Source of the DNA: Reyranella sp.
Lineage (GTDB): Bacteria; Pseudomonadota; Alphaproteobacteria; Reyranellales; Reyranellaceae
Direction: 5' to 3'
NCBI RefSeq assembly: GCF_030651995.1
Contig: NZ_JAUSBN010000030.1
Coordinates: 1 to 64,000, forward strand
Length of the DNA: 64,000 nucleotides
Below, in pieces: positions 44,440 through 52,242 of the stretch (positions within the stretch are counted from its first letter, which is position 1; each line of letters opens with the position of its first letter). The translations under genes and the position numbers were made by a program. The notes under the pieces are model-generated. The model searched no databases, was not told the origin of the DNA, and saw nothing but the letters and a program-made list of their open reading frames with translations.

Positions 44440-44814
44440 ATGACGTCAAGACAACATCGGCCGGAGCGCGATCAACGTCACCCCGGACGCCGTCTGTCCA
44501 GCGGGTGCACTTCAACACCTTGTCGCGAGATGGAAAAGTCCGCTGGTGCAGCTCGGCCTGATCATCCGATCATGGCAGAAATTCTCGACGCACTTGCGCG
44601 AACCGTGATTAACAATGACATCGGTAAGCAGCGTCGTCTCGTCGAATTCAAGGACGGTTGCCGCTATGGAAAATTCGGAAAGACCAAGGCTTACGAATTG
44701 ATCGCCCAGGAGCGGATCAAGGCCTATAAATTGGGAGGCAAGACCATGATCGACCTGGACAGCGTGGACCAATTTCACGCCTCGCTGCCCAGGGTCGAAT
44801 CAAGAGCAAGCTAG
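44440..44814 (+). CDS. AlpA/excisionase-like helix-turn-helix protein
   Basis: 124 residues if started at the ATG at 44440, which has GGGAG at good spacing; ATGs at 44530 and 44572 are alternatives. The last 50 residues read YGKFGKTKAYELIAQERIKA YKLGGKTMIDLDSVDQF, the winged helix of MerR/AlpA-type excisionases and transcription factors. It lies directly beside the integrase gene with overlapping stops (44811-44814), the usual place for a recombination directionality factor. Confidence 0.75.
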   Translation: MTSRQHRPERDQRHPGRRLSSGCTSTPCREMEKSAGAARPDHPIMAEILDALARTVINNDIGKQRRLVEFKDGCRYGKFGKTKAYELIAQERIKAYKLGGKTMIDLDSVDQFHASLPRVESRAS

Positions 44815-46106
44815 GCCGCGGACCCGCTTAGCAAGACGGAGCGCCGCCCGTCGCGAAGGCTGTCGAGCCGATCAGCCCAATACTGCATCAAACGCACACG
44901 CTCGGACCAATAAGCCGCGCGGTTATAGATGCCGCGAATCCTATTCTTGTCGCCCTTGCCAAGTTGGCGCCGCACCACCTCGTCGCGTCGCCGCCGCTTT
45001 TTTTCTTCCGTGGAATGGGCAAGCTGGGATTCAACGACATCGCCGTCGAACGCGCCCTCCTCGTTGAGCAAGGTCGACGCGGTCGAGCGGAAGCCGTGCG
45101 CGCAGTGGTCGCCCCCGGGAGCAGTATCGTAGCCCATGATCCGTAGAGCCTTGTTGAGCGTGTTGTCGGACATAGGCACATCATCATCGTAGGAGAACAA
45201 GTAACGGCATCGGCTGCTCAACGGCCGCAGCTTCGAAAGGATAGCAAGCGCCTGGCGGGAAAGTGGCACTTCGTGATCATCGCGCATCTTCATCTTCTCG
45301 GCGGGGATCAGCCATATCCGGTTCGCCTCGTCGAATTCGGTCCACTCCGCTAGCCGAAGCTCGCCCGGCCGCACCATGGTCAAGGCGATCAGCTTGAGCG
45401 CATAGCGCACTAGTCCGCCGTTCTTGGCGTCGTAAACTTCAATCCGGCGCATCAGGTCGCCAACGTCGTCCGGGTCGGTCAGGGCCGGGCGCGGGTTCGC
45501 CTTGGGGGCCTTGGTGAGCGCGTGCTTCAAGTCGCGGGTCGGGTCGCTGCTGCAATACGATGCTCCAATACCAAATTGGAAGACCCGCGAGGCCGTCGAG
45601 CGCAACCGGCCAACTGTATAGTAGCGGCCGCGGGCTTCGACGCGTCGCATCGCCGTCAGCAAATCGGGTGGCTCGATCTCGCACAACCGTCGATCGCCGA
45701 TCTCGCGATTGAGCTGGCCGAGATTCCAGCGTTCCCGCTTGATCGTCGCTTTGGCCTTGTTTTCCTTCTCGAGCTTCTTGCTCACCCATTCCTCGCCGAC
45801 GGTTCGAAAGGTGTGCTTGTGATTCTCATCGTCCTTTCGCTGCGCCTCGCGCGCTGCGGCCGGATCGTGCCCCTGGTCGAGCAATTTATCTGCGTCGTGG
45901 CGCTTTTCCCGAGCGGACTTCAGTCCGACGCCGGGGAAGGTGCCAAAGGACATGTTCTTGCGTTTGCCGCCGAAACGGTAGCGGTAAAGCCACAGCTTGG
46001 TCCCATTGGGTCGCACCACAACGCTTAGGCCCTGGCCGTCAGCGAGCGTGTATTCTTTGTCGGCCGGCTTGGCATTGCGGATTTTGGTGTCGCTCAGTTC
46101 ATCCAT
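44811..46106 (-). CDS. P4-type tyrosine integrase of the island
   Basis: 431 residues starting MDELSDTKIRNAKPADKEYT. The arm-binding DUF4102 domain has DGQGLSVVVRPNGTKLWLYR YRF. A core-binding domain follows, then the catalytic domain with the first Arg in TMVRPGELRLAEW, HGFRSTASTLLNE for His/Arg, a later His in QLAHS, and the nucleophile in YNRAAYW. It reads away from the tRNA-Thr at 46308-46383 into the island, the standard P4/ICE layout. The open frame extends 80 codons upstream across the repeat sites but the family starts here. Confidence 0.93.
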   Translation of the reverse strand: MDELSDTKIRNAKPADKEYTLADGQGLSVVVRPNGTKLWLYRYRFGGKRKNMSFGTFPGVGLKSAREKRHDADKLLDQGHDPAAAREAQRKDDENHKHTFRTVGEEWVSKKLEKENKAKATIKRERWNLGQLNREIGDRRLCEIEPPDLLTAMRRVEARGRYYTVGRLRSTASRVFQFGIGASYCSSDPTRDLKHALTKAPKANPRPALTDPDDVGDLMRRIEVYDAKNGGLVRYALKLIALTMVRPGELRLAEWTEFDEANRIWLIPAEKMKMRDDHEVPLSRQALAILSKLRPLSSRCRYLFSYDDDVPMSDNTLNKALRIMGYDTAPGGDHCAHGFRSTASTLLNEEGAFDGDVVESQLAHSTEEKKRRRRDEVVRRQLGKGDKNRIRGIYNRAAYWSERVRLMQYWADRLDSLRDGRRSVLLSGSAA

Positions 46107-46138
46107 GGGAGAGGTCCCTCGTAAACTGCGAAGCGCCA

Positions 46139-46176
46139 GTGTACCCGGCCTTTCAGGCGTACCCACAGTGTACCCA
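46139..46176. repeat. Three GTACCC repeats, probable integrase arm sites (right)
   Basis: GTGTACCCG (46139-46147), CGTACCCA (46158-46165) and GTGTACCCA (46168-46176) lie between the integrase start and the tRNA. Two more copies lie just inside the left attachment site (4003-4023). The arrangement suggests arm-type sites bound by the integrase N-terminus, and possible autoregulation of int. Confidence 0.45.
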
Positions 46177-46306
46177 GAGAAGCCGGATTCCCTCGGACGG
46201 CCGCGAACGGCGTCGAGCGCAAATATACGCTCAAATCCTGATTTTACGAGCGTTCTGAGTGGTCGGCGAACGAGCGCGGACGACAAAGAACCAGGCCGGA
46301 TGGAAA

Positions 46307-46331
46307 ATGGTGCCCCGAGACGGAATCGAAC
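46307..46331. repeat. Right attachment site within tRNA-Thr
   Basis: 25 bases at the 3' end of tRNA-Thr, identical to 3927-3951. The tRNA remains complete on this side, so the element brought or preserved a functional 3' end. This fixes the right boundary of the 42.4-kb island. Confidence 0.85.
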
Positions 46332-46383
46332 CGCCGACCCCATCATTACGAATGACGTGCTCTACCAGCTGAGCTATCGGGGC
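46308..46383 (-). tRNA. tRNA-Thr (anticodon CGT)
   Basis: 76 bases on the minus strand. The acceptor stem GCCCCGA pairs with TCGGGGC, followed by discriminator A and an encoded CCA. The D-arm is GCTCAGCTGGTAGAGC. The anticodon stem CGTCA/TGATG holds the loop TTCGTAA with anticodon CGT. The T-arm contains GGTTCGATTCC. All stems pair, so the gene should be functional despite the island insertion at its 3' end. Confidence 0.95.
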
Positions 46384-46514
46384 AATGGCGGCGGGTTTAA
46401 GGGAAAGGGGGCGCGGGCGCAAGGCGCCGTTTCGCCCCCGGCCGCCCCGACCGGCGCCACCTTTCGGCCGAAACCGAAGCATGCGGCGCGCGGGAAGGCT
46501 ATAGAACGGCCGCC

Positions 46515-47969
46515 ATGACCACGCTGCTCTCGCTCCTGCCCCTCCTCCTCGTGCTGGGCCTGCTGGCCTCGGGCCGCGCCAGCGCGCTGGTCGCGGGCCT
46601 GGCGGGGCTGGCGGCCACCCTCGCCGCCTCGGCGACGCTCGTCCTGCAGGCGGAGGGACCGGCCGCGGTGGCGCTGCTGTTCCGCCGCGAGGTGCCGGCG
46701 GGCCTGTGGCTGTCCTGGCACGTGATCGCCATCATCGTCACCGGCGTCTTCTTCCATCGCGCCACCCTGGCCCGCGGCGGGGCGCTGGGCGCCGGCACGC
46801 TCGAGGCCTCGCCGCGCCGCCTGTTCTCGGTCTGCTTCCTGCTGGCGCCCTTCGCCGAATCGGTGACCGGCTTCGGCGTGGGCTACATCATCGCGCTGGC
46901 GGCGCTGCGGCGGCTGGGGATCGGCGGCATGCCCGCCCTGCTGCTGGGCCTCTACAGCCAGTCGCTGGTGCCGTGGGGCGCGCTGGCCATCGGCACCACC
47001 GTGGGCGCCACCCTGGCCGGCCTGACGCCCGGGCAGCTCGGCCTCAGCTCGGCGGTGCTGCAGGTGCCGATCCACGCGATGTACCTCCTGCTCTACTGGC
47101 GCTTCGCGCGCGAGGCCGGCGTCGCGGTGCCGGCGCTGCAGAAGCTCGACGATCTCCTGTGGACGGCGGCGCTGCTGGCGCTGGTCTGGCTCGCCAACCG
47201 CTTCAGCGACGTGGAAATCGCCGCCGCCGCGCCGACCGCCCTGCTGCTGGCCGTGCGCTTCTGGCGCGACGAGCGGCCCGACGGCGCGCGGCTGCGCACC
47301 ACCCTGCGCACCGCCGCGCCCTATGTGGCGCTGACCCTGGCGCTCTGCGCCACCCGCCTGGTGGCGCCGCTGCGCGACCTGCTGAAGCCCTTGTGGGCGA
47401 TGCGCCCGTTCGACAACCAGCCGGCCTTCGCGCCCTTCTACGCGCCGGGCTTCTGGCTGCTGGCGATCGGCCTCGCCGTGGTGCTGATGGCGCGCGCCCC
47501 GTTGGCCAAGGTCGCGGCCGAAGCGGCGCGCGGCGCCTGGCGCGCCTGTGCCGTGACCCTCGCCTTCGTGGTGATGGCCGAATTCTATGTCGGCTCCGGC
47601 ATGGCGACCTCGATCGCCGAGGCGCTGCGGGCGGTCGCGGGACGCGGCGCGGCGCTGGGCGTGCCGCTGTTCGCCGCGGTCGGCGGCTTCCTGACCGGCA
47701 GTGGTGCTGCGGCCAACGCCATGCTGATGCCGATGGAGACCGCGCTGGCCCATGCCCTCGCCCTCGACCCGGCCTGGATCGCCGCGGTCCAGAACAGCGT
47801 CACCGCCAACCTCACCATGCTGTCGCCGATCCGCGTCTCGATGGGCGCCGCGATCCTCGCCCTCTCGACCTCCGACGCCGTACTCTACCGTCGCGCGTGG
47901 CCGCTGGCCCTGCCGCCGCTGCTGACCGGCGTCGCGGCGGTGCTGGTGCTGCTGGCCCTCGGAACGTGA
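46515..47969 (+). CDS. Lactate-permease-family transporter
   Basis: 484 residues with about twelve membrane spans. The landmark FAESVTGFGVGYIIALAALR matches the P-F-x-E-x-x-T-G-F-G block of LctP/L-lactate permeases, and SGAAANAMLMPM lies in the second half. It should move lactate or a similar organic acid with protons. It is the first chromosomal gene beyond the tRNA. Its last 80 bases are duplicated at 49165-49243. Confidence 0.8.
   Translation: MTTLLSLLPLLLVLGLLASGRASALVAGLAGLAATLAASATLVLQAEGPAAVALLFRREVPAGLWLSWHVIAIIVTGVFFHRATLARGGALGAGTLEASPRRLFSVCFLLAPFAESVTGFGVGYIIALAALRRLGIGGMPALLLGLYSQSLVPWGALAIGTTVGATLAGLTPGQLGLSSAVLQVPIHAMYLLLYWRFAREAGVAVPALQKLDDLLWTAALLALVWLANRFSDVEIAAAAPTALLLAVRFWRDERPDGARLRTTLRTAAPYVALTLALCATRLVAPLRDLLKPLWAMRPFDNQPAFAPFYAPGFWLLAIGLAVVLMARAPLAKVAAEAARGAWRACAVTLAFVVMAEFYVGSGMATSIAEALRAVAGRGAALGVPLFAAVGGFLTGSGAAANAMLMPMETALAHALALDPAWIAAVQNSVTANLTMLSPIRVSMGAAILALSTSDAVLYRRAWPLALPPLLTGVAAVLVLLALGT
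47872..47950. repeat. 3'-end segment of permease gene duplicated at 49165-49243
   Basis: About 79 bases (coding for DAVLYRRAWPLALPPLLTGV and on) recur 1.29 kb downstream, after the DUF2059 gene, with a small number of mismatches. The second copy is followed by its own stop but lacks the rest of the gene. The copies bracket two secreted-protein genes whose signal-peptide regions are also alike. Confidence 0.75.
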
Positions 47970-47977
47970 AGGAACCC

Positions 47978-48574
47978 ATGCACCGCCTCGCCCTGTCTCT
48001 CGCCCTCGCCCTTTCCTTCGCGACGACCGCCCTGGCCCAGGCGGACAGCCCCTCCTTCGACTGCACCAAGGCGCGCGACGGCAGCATCGAGAAGCTGGTC
48101 TGCTCGGATGCCGCCCTGTCGTCGCTCGATCGCAAGCTGGCCGAGGTCTATGCGGCGGCGACCCGGAAGGCCGTCAACGAACACCCGCCTACCCTGAAGG
48201 CCGAGCAGATCGGCTGGATCCGGGGGCGCAACGACTGCTGGAAGAGCAACGACAAGCGGTCCTGCGTCGAAGCCGAGTACCGGCAGCGAATTGCCTCGCT
48301 CCAGGCCCGCTATCGACTGGTGGCCGGCAGCGGTCCGGCAACCTTCTTCTGCGACGGCGACCGCCGCAACGAGCTCGTCGTGACGTTCTTCCCGACGGAC
48401 CCGAAGACGCTGATCGCCGAGCGCGGCGACGCGACGTCGCTGATGTTCCGCCAGTCCGCCGGACCGGAGGCGGGATATGTCGGCCGGAACGAAACCTTCA
48501 CCGAGAAGGAGGGCACGGCCGTGGTGACGTGGGGATACGGCGCCCCGCCGATGCGGTGCACCCGGGCACCCTGA
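47978..48574 (+). CDS. LprI-like (DUF1311) plus MliC-like lysozyme inhibitor fusion
   Basis: 198 residues. A signal peptide (LALSLALALSFATTALAQ) comes first. The LprI/DUF1311 domain follows (FDCTKARDGSIEKLVCSDAA, LKAEQIGWIRGRNDCW, with four Cys). The C-terminal domain ends FFCDGDRRNELVVTFF...MRC, like MliC, the membrane-bound inhibitor of C-type lysozyme. Both families block host lysozyme in the periplasm. The ATG at 47978 lies 8 bases after the permease stop. Confidence 0.75.
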   Translation: MHRLALSLALALSFATTALAQADSPSFDCTKARDGSIEKLVCSDAALSSLDRKLAEVYAAATRKAVNEHPPTLKAEQIGWIRGRNDCWKSNDKRSCVEAEYRQRIASLQARYRLVAGSGPATFFCDGDRRNELVVTFFPTDPKTLIAERGDATSLMFRQSAGPEAGYVGRNETFTEKEGTAVVTWGYGAPPMRCTRAP

Positions 48575-48609
48575 ACGGTCCTGCGGGCCCTCGGGAAGTG
48601 AAGGAAATC

Positions 48610-49119
48610 ATGCGCCGACTCGCCCTGTCTCTCTCCCTCGCCTTTTCGGTCGCGACGACCGCCCTAGCCCAGGAGGCGAAGCCCGTCGATCCGGCAGCGC
48701 TGGCCCAGGCCCGGATCGTCTTCGAAAGGTCCAACGCCTCCGAACTCGGTCTGCAGGTCGCGAAGGCCGTCGAGGAGCAGCAAAGGGCCGCCCTGGAGAG
48801 GTTCAATCCCGCCCGTGCGGCGCAGATCGGCGAAGTGGTCGATCTCATGCGCGCGGAGTACGCCAAGTATCTGCCGGCGCTGATGGATGCCATCGTCTCT
48901 CTCTATGCGCAGCGCTTCACGGCCGAGGAACTGGCCCAGATCGCCGCGTTCTACGACACACCGGTGGGACGCAAGGTGATCCGGGAAATGCCGACCCTCC
49001 TGTCCGAGACCATGAGCGTGGCGCAGACGATGGCGCTCAAGGCGGCGACGGAGGTGATGATCAAGCTCCGGCCCGAGATCGAGAATCGCAACCTGAAGCT
49101 CGGCCCGGGCCCGAACTGA
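48610..49119 (+). CDS. DUF2059 periplasmic protein
   Basis: 169 residues. A signal peptide (LALSLSLAFSVATTALAQ) almost identical to that of the preceding gene is followed by an all-helical DUF2059 domain with YAQRFTAEELAQIAAFYDTP VGRKV, the family hallmark. The function of DUF2059 is unknown. It is co-directional with the lysozyme-inhibitor-like gene. Confidence 0.85.
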   Translation: MRRLALSLSLAFSVATTALAQEAKPVDPAALAQARIVFERSNASELGLQVAKAVEEQQRAALERFNPARAAQIGEVVDLMRAEYAKYLPALMDAIVSLYAQRFTAEELAQIAAFYDTPVGRKVIREMPTLLSETMSVAQTMALKAATEVMIKLRPEIENRNLKLGPGPN

Positions 49120-49164
49120 GAAACAGCCACGAGAAGCCCTCGCTTCCGGGTGGGCGGCGAGCCA

Positions 49165-49243
49165 CCGACGCCGCGCTCTACCGCCGCGCCTGGCCGCTCG
49201 CTCCGCCGCCGCTGCTGACCGGCGTCGCGGCGGTGCTGGTGCT
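49165..49243. repeat. Second copy of permease 3'-end segment
   Basis: See 47872-47950. This copy reads DAALYRRAWPLAPPPLLTGV and then a different ending before TGA at 49257. It cannot encode a functional protein and marks a past segmental duplication. Confidence 0.7.
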
Positions 49244-49350
49244 ATTCGTCCGCGCTTGAAGCTCATTTGGCTGGCGCGGAGACGCCAGCACTGCTGGCCA
49301 CTAGATGATGCTGACGATACCGGCATGCTTCCGGACGACATTACACACGC

Positions 49351-50256
49351 ATGAAATCACGGTACGCTGTACGGCACATGACGTTGGGAACATTCTTCCT
49401 AGACGCACTAGCGTCGTCAGCACTGGCCGCCGCCATACTGGCGTGTATTGCTTTCGCCTTCCGCCACTATGCTGCGCGGTGGGTGAACCACCAGTTCGAC
49501 GAACGCTTAGAAGCGGCAAAGGCCGAATACAAACGGCAAGAGGAGGTGCTTAAGGACGCCCTCACCCAGCATCGTCTTAAGATTGAAGCACTGCAATCGG
49601 GGGCGCTGTCTGGCATGGCCGCACGCCATGTGTTGTTGGACAAAAAACGTATTGAGGCGCTGGAAAGCGTATGGGCCGCCGTAGCGTACATGCACGCGTA
49701 TCATAATCTTTCCGTAATGTGCGCCGCTATTGGCTTTGACACATTGTCCAAGGTGGCAAGAGACAGCCCCAATGGAGCGGCGATCATCGACTCGTTCCTT
49801 AATATGGCACCCCCTTTTGCTGAACTTAGTGAGCCGGACAACCCCCACTATCGGATCGAGAGGCAACAATTGTTCGTGCCGCCACTCGTGTGGGCCATGT
49901 TCGACGCCTATCGAAGCATCATCTTCCTTCCAATGATGATGTTGATCGCAGTAAAGGGAGGCATGGATGTTTCGGGTATGTGGGACGCAGCGCGTGTGCA
50001 AAACCTAATCAAGGTTGCACTACCCGACGCTCAATTCGACTTGGGAAGTCGAGGCGCGGCCGATCTTGCCAAGGTCGCGGGACCGCTTAAGAATCGACTG
50101 CTTGCGGTCGCCTTAGAATCTCTGGAAAACCCGGCTACGGATACAAAGAGCGTCGAGCAGGCAGGGAAAATCCTGCGCTCCGCCGAAGAGCTGCAGCTAG
50201 CAATAGCTGCCGCTGGGAACTCTTCGGTTGCAGTACTTGCTCAGAAGGGCCTGTAG
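49351..50256 (+). CDS. Hypothetical membrane-anchored coiled-coil protein
   Basis: 301 residues; the ATG at 49378 is an alternative start. One N-terminal span (ALAAAILACIAFAFRHYAAR) is followed by a charged coiled-coil (DERLEAAKAEYKRQEEVLKD) and a mostly helical remainder. GC content and codon use look lower than in the neighbouring genes, which suggests separate acquisition. No family is recognised. Confidence 0.65.
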   Translation: MKSRYAVRHMTLGTFFLDALASSALAAAILACIAFAFRHYAARWVNHQFDERLEAAKAEYKRQEEVLKDALTQHRLKIEALQSGALSGMAARHVLLDKKRIEALESVWAAVAYMHAYHNLSVMCAAIGFDTLSKVARDSPNGAAIIDSFLNMAPPFAELSEPDNPHYRIERQQLFVPPLVWAMFDAYRSIIFLPMMMLIAVKGGMDVSGMWDAARVQNLIKVALPDAQFDLGSRGAADLAKVAGPLKNRLLAVALESLENPATDTKSVEQAGKILRSAEELQLAIAAAGNSSVAVLAQKGL

Positions 50257-50379
50257 GTCACCGTAAGCGGACGATCGGTAGGCCGGCTCCCGTGACGCTC
50301 GAAAGGGGAAGGGTCGATCACGTGGCAAAGGTGGCTATCAGCACATGCCCCGGAAAGCGGGAGTGGAGGGAGAACAATC

Positions 50380-50592
50380 ATGACCGATAAAGTCGTCAAG
50401 GGACCGGCCTCCTACTTTCCGTCGATCGAAAAGAAGTACGGGCGTCCTATCCACGAGTGGCAGGCCCTGGTCCGTCAGGCACTTCCCGCGAAGCATATGG
50501 AACTGGTCGCGATGCTGAAGAACGACCACGGAATGGGCCACGGGCATGCCAACGCCATCGTGGCGCAGACGCTGGCAGAGGACGCGAAGTAG
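50380..50592 (+). CDS. DUF4287-domain small protein
   Basis: 70 residues, SYFPSIEKKYGRPIHEWQAL VRQALPAKHMELVAMLKNDH GMGHGHANAIV. This is the DUF4287 pattern (Y-F-P-S-I-E-K-K-Y-G-x-P, then a GMGHGHANA block). The family's function is unknown. A GGAGGGAG ribosome site precedes the ATG. Confidence 0.85.
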   Translation: MTDKVVKGPASYFPSIEKKYGRPIHEWQALVRQALPAKHMELVAMLKNDHGMGHGHANAIVAQTLAEDAK

Positions 50593-50729
50593 CCCGCCGG
50601 ACGGCGGCTGGATCCCGCTAACGACTGCGGTCCCTTCCGCCCCCCACTTCACACCCTCTGGCATGGCCCCATTTTGCCTCTATGATCGCCGCCGCCCCTC
50701 GGACGGGGCGGATTTCGCGGGAGGGAACG

Positions 50730-51599
50730 ATGGCCAAGGTGGCATTTCTGGGACTGGGCGTGATGGGCTTCCCGATGGCGGGGCATCTCGCCGCCAAGGG
50801 CCACGAGGTCACGGTCTACAATCGCACCTTCGCCAAGGCCGAGGCCTGGACGCAGAAGCACAAGGGCAAGGCCGCTCGCACGCCGAAGGAGGCCGCCGCC
50901 GGCCAGGAAATCGTGTTCTGCTGCGTCGGCAACGACGACGATCTGCGCTCGGTCGTGCTGGGGCCCGACGGCGCGTTTGCCGGCATGGGCAAGGGCACCA
51001 TCTTCTTCGACAACACCACCGCCTCGGCCGACATCGCGCGCGAGCTCCATGAAGCGGGCCGGAAGCTCGGCATCGACTTCATCGATGCGCCGGTCTCGGG
51101 TGGCCAGGCGGGCGCCGAGAACGGCCAGCTCACCGTGATGTGCGGCGGCGATGCCGCGCCGTTCGAGCGCGCCAAGCCGGTGGCCGACGCCTTCTCCAAG
51201 GCGGTCACGCTGATCGGCCCGTCGGGCTCGGGCCAGATCACCAAGATGATGAACCAGATGTGCATCGCCGGCATCGTGCAGGGCCTGGCCGAGGCGCTGA
51301 ACCTCGGCCAGCGCGCCGGGCTCGACATGGAGAAGGCGCTGGGCGCCATCTCCAAGGGCGCGGCGCAGAGCTGGCAGATGGAGAATCGCTGGCAGAACAT
51401 GGTCGCCGGCAAGTTCGACTACGGCTTCGCCGTCGACTGGATGCGCAAGGACCTGGGCATCGCGCTGGCCGAGGGCAAGCGCCAGAAGGCCGGCATGCCG
51501 CTGGTCGCGCTGGTCGACCAGTTCTACGAGCGGGTGCAGGCGCGCGGCGGCGGCCGCTGGGACACCTCGTCCCTGATCCAGCCGCTGCAGAAGCCGTAG
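50730..51599 (+). CDS. NAD(P)-dependent beta-hydroxyacid dehydrogenase
   Basis: 289 residues. The Rossmann motif VAFLGLGVMGFPMAGHL opens the protein, with the substrate-binding DAPVSGGQAGAENGQLTVM and the catalytic Lys in GQITKMMNQM. These are the signature blocks of the 3-hydroxyisobutyrate dehydrogenase/tartronate semialdehyde reductase family. The exact substrate is unknown. It is followed by GST and Bug-type genes in one direction, which suggests an organic-acid locus. Confidence 0.9.
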   Translation: MAKVAFLGLGVMGFPMAGHLAAKGHEVTVYNRTFAKAEAWTQKHKGKAARTPKEAAAGQEIVFCCVGNDDDLRSVVLGPDGAFAGMGKGTIFFDNTTASADIARELHEAGRKLGIDFIDAPVSGGQAGAENGQLTVMCGGDAAPFERAKPVADAFSKAVTLIGPSGSGQITKMMNQMCIAGIVQGLAEALNLGQRAGLDMEKALGAISKGAAQSWQMENRWQNMVAGKFDYGFAVDWMRKDLGIALAEGKRQKAGMPLVALVDQFYERVQARGGGRWDTSSLIQPLQKP

Positions 51600-51609
51600 G
51601 GCCGGGTCG

Positions 51610-52242
51610 GTGAGCGGCGGCTACACGCTGTGGGGCCGGCCGGGCTGGGGCTCGGCCCTGGTCGAGGCGCAGCTCGACTGGTACGGGCTGCCCCTCGCCT
51701 ATGAGACGGTCGGGGATCTGTTCAAGGACCCCGACGCCAAGGCCCGGCTGCAGAAGGTCAATCCGCTGGCGCAGGTGCCGACCCTGGTGATGCCCGACGG
51801 CAGCGTGATGAGCGAGAGCGCGGCGATCACCCTGCTGCTGGCCGACGTCACCGGCAGCGAGCAGCTGGTGCCGGGGCCGGGCGCGCCGGAGCGGCAGAAG
51901 TTCCTGCGCTGGCTGGTGTTCCTGGTGGCCAACATCTATCCCACCTTCACCTATGCCGACGATCCGGCGCGCTTCGTCGCGGTGAACGCCGCGCGCGATC
52001 CGTTCCGCGCCGCCGCCGACGCCTATGCCCAGCGCCTGTGGCGCCAGGTCGAGAGCGAGGCCGGCGCGCCGTGGTTCCTGGGCGAGCGCTTCTCCGCCCT
52101 CGACATCTACATCAACGTCATGACCCGCTGGCGCCCCAAGCGCGGCTGGTTCGAAGGCGAAGCGCCCCGGCTCTTCGCCATCGCCCGCAGGGCCGACCAA
52201 CGGCCGGAACTCAAGCAAACCTGGAGGAGGAACTACCCATGA
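51610..52242 (+). CDS. Glutathione S-transferase family protein
   Basis: 210 residues from GTG. The thioredoxin-like N-domain (LWGRPGWGSALVEAQLDWYG, then NPLAQVPTLVMPDGSVMSES AAI, the cis-Pro and glutathione Ser) is followed by the helical C-domain (FLGERFSALDIYINVMTRW). The usual GST fold and length. Its stop overlaps the next start by 4 bases (ATGA), so it is coupled to the solute-binding gene. Confidence 0.88.
   Translation: MSGGYTLWGRPGWGSALVEAQLDWYGLPLAYETVGDLFKDPDAKARLQKVNPLAQVPTLVMPDGSVMSESAAITLLLADVTGSEQLVPGPGAPERQKFLRWLVFLVANIYPTFTYADDPARFVAVNAARDPFRAAADAYAQRLWRQVESEAGAPWFLGERFSALDIYINVMTRWRPKRGWFEGEAPRLFAIARRADQRPELKQTWRRNYP

Noticed and set aside
44811..46346. Longer integrase start at 46346
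   Set aside because: The extension crosses the attachment site and part of the tRNA. The DUF4102 domain begins at the ATG at 46106.
46374..47753. 459-codon minus-strand frame over the permease gene
   Set aside because: It is Arg/Gln/Gly-rich and opposite a well-supported membrane protein; it is a GC-driven shadow. The same applies to the long frames opposite the Bug, ferredoxin-reductase and trbL genes.
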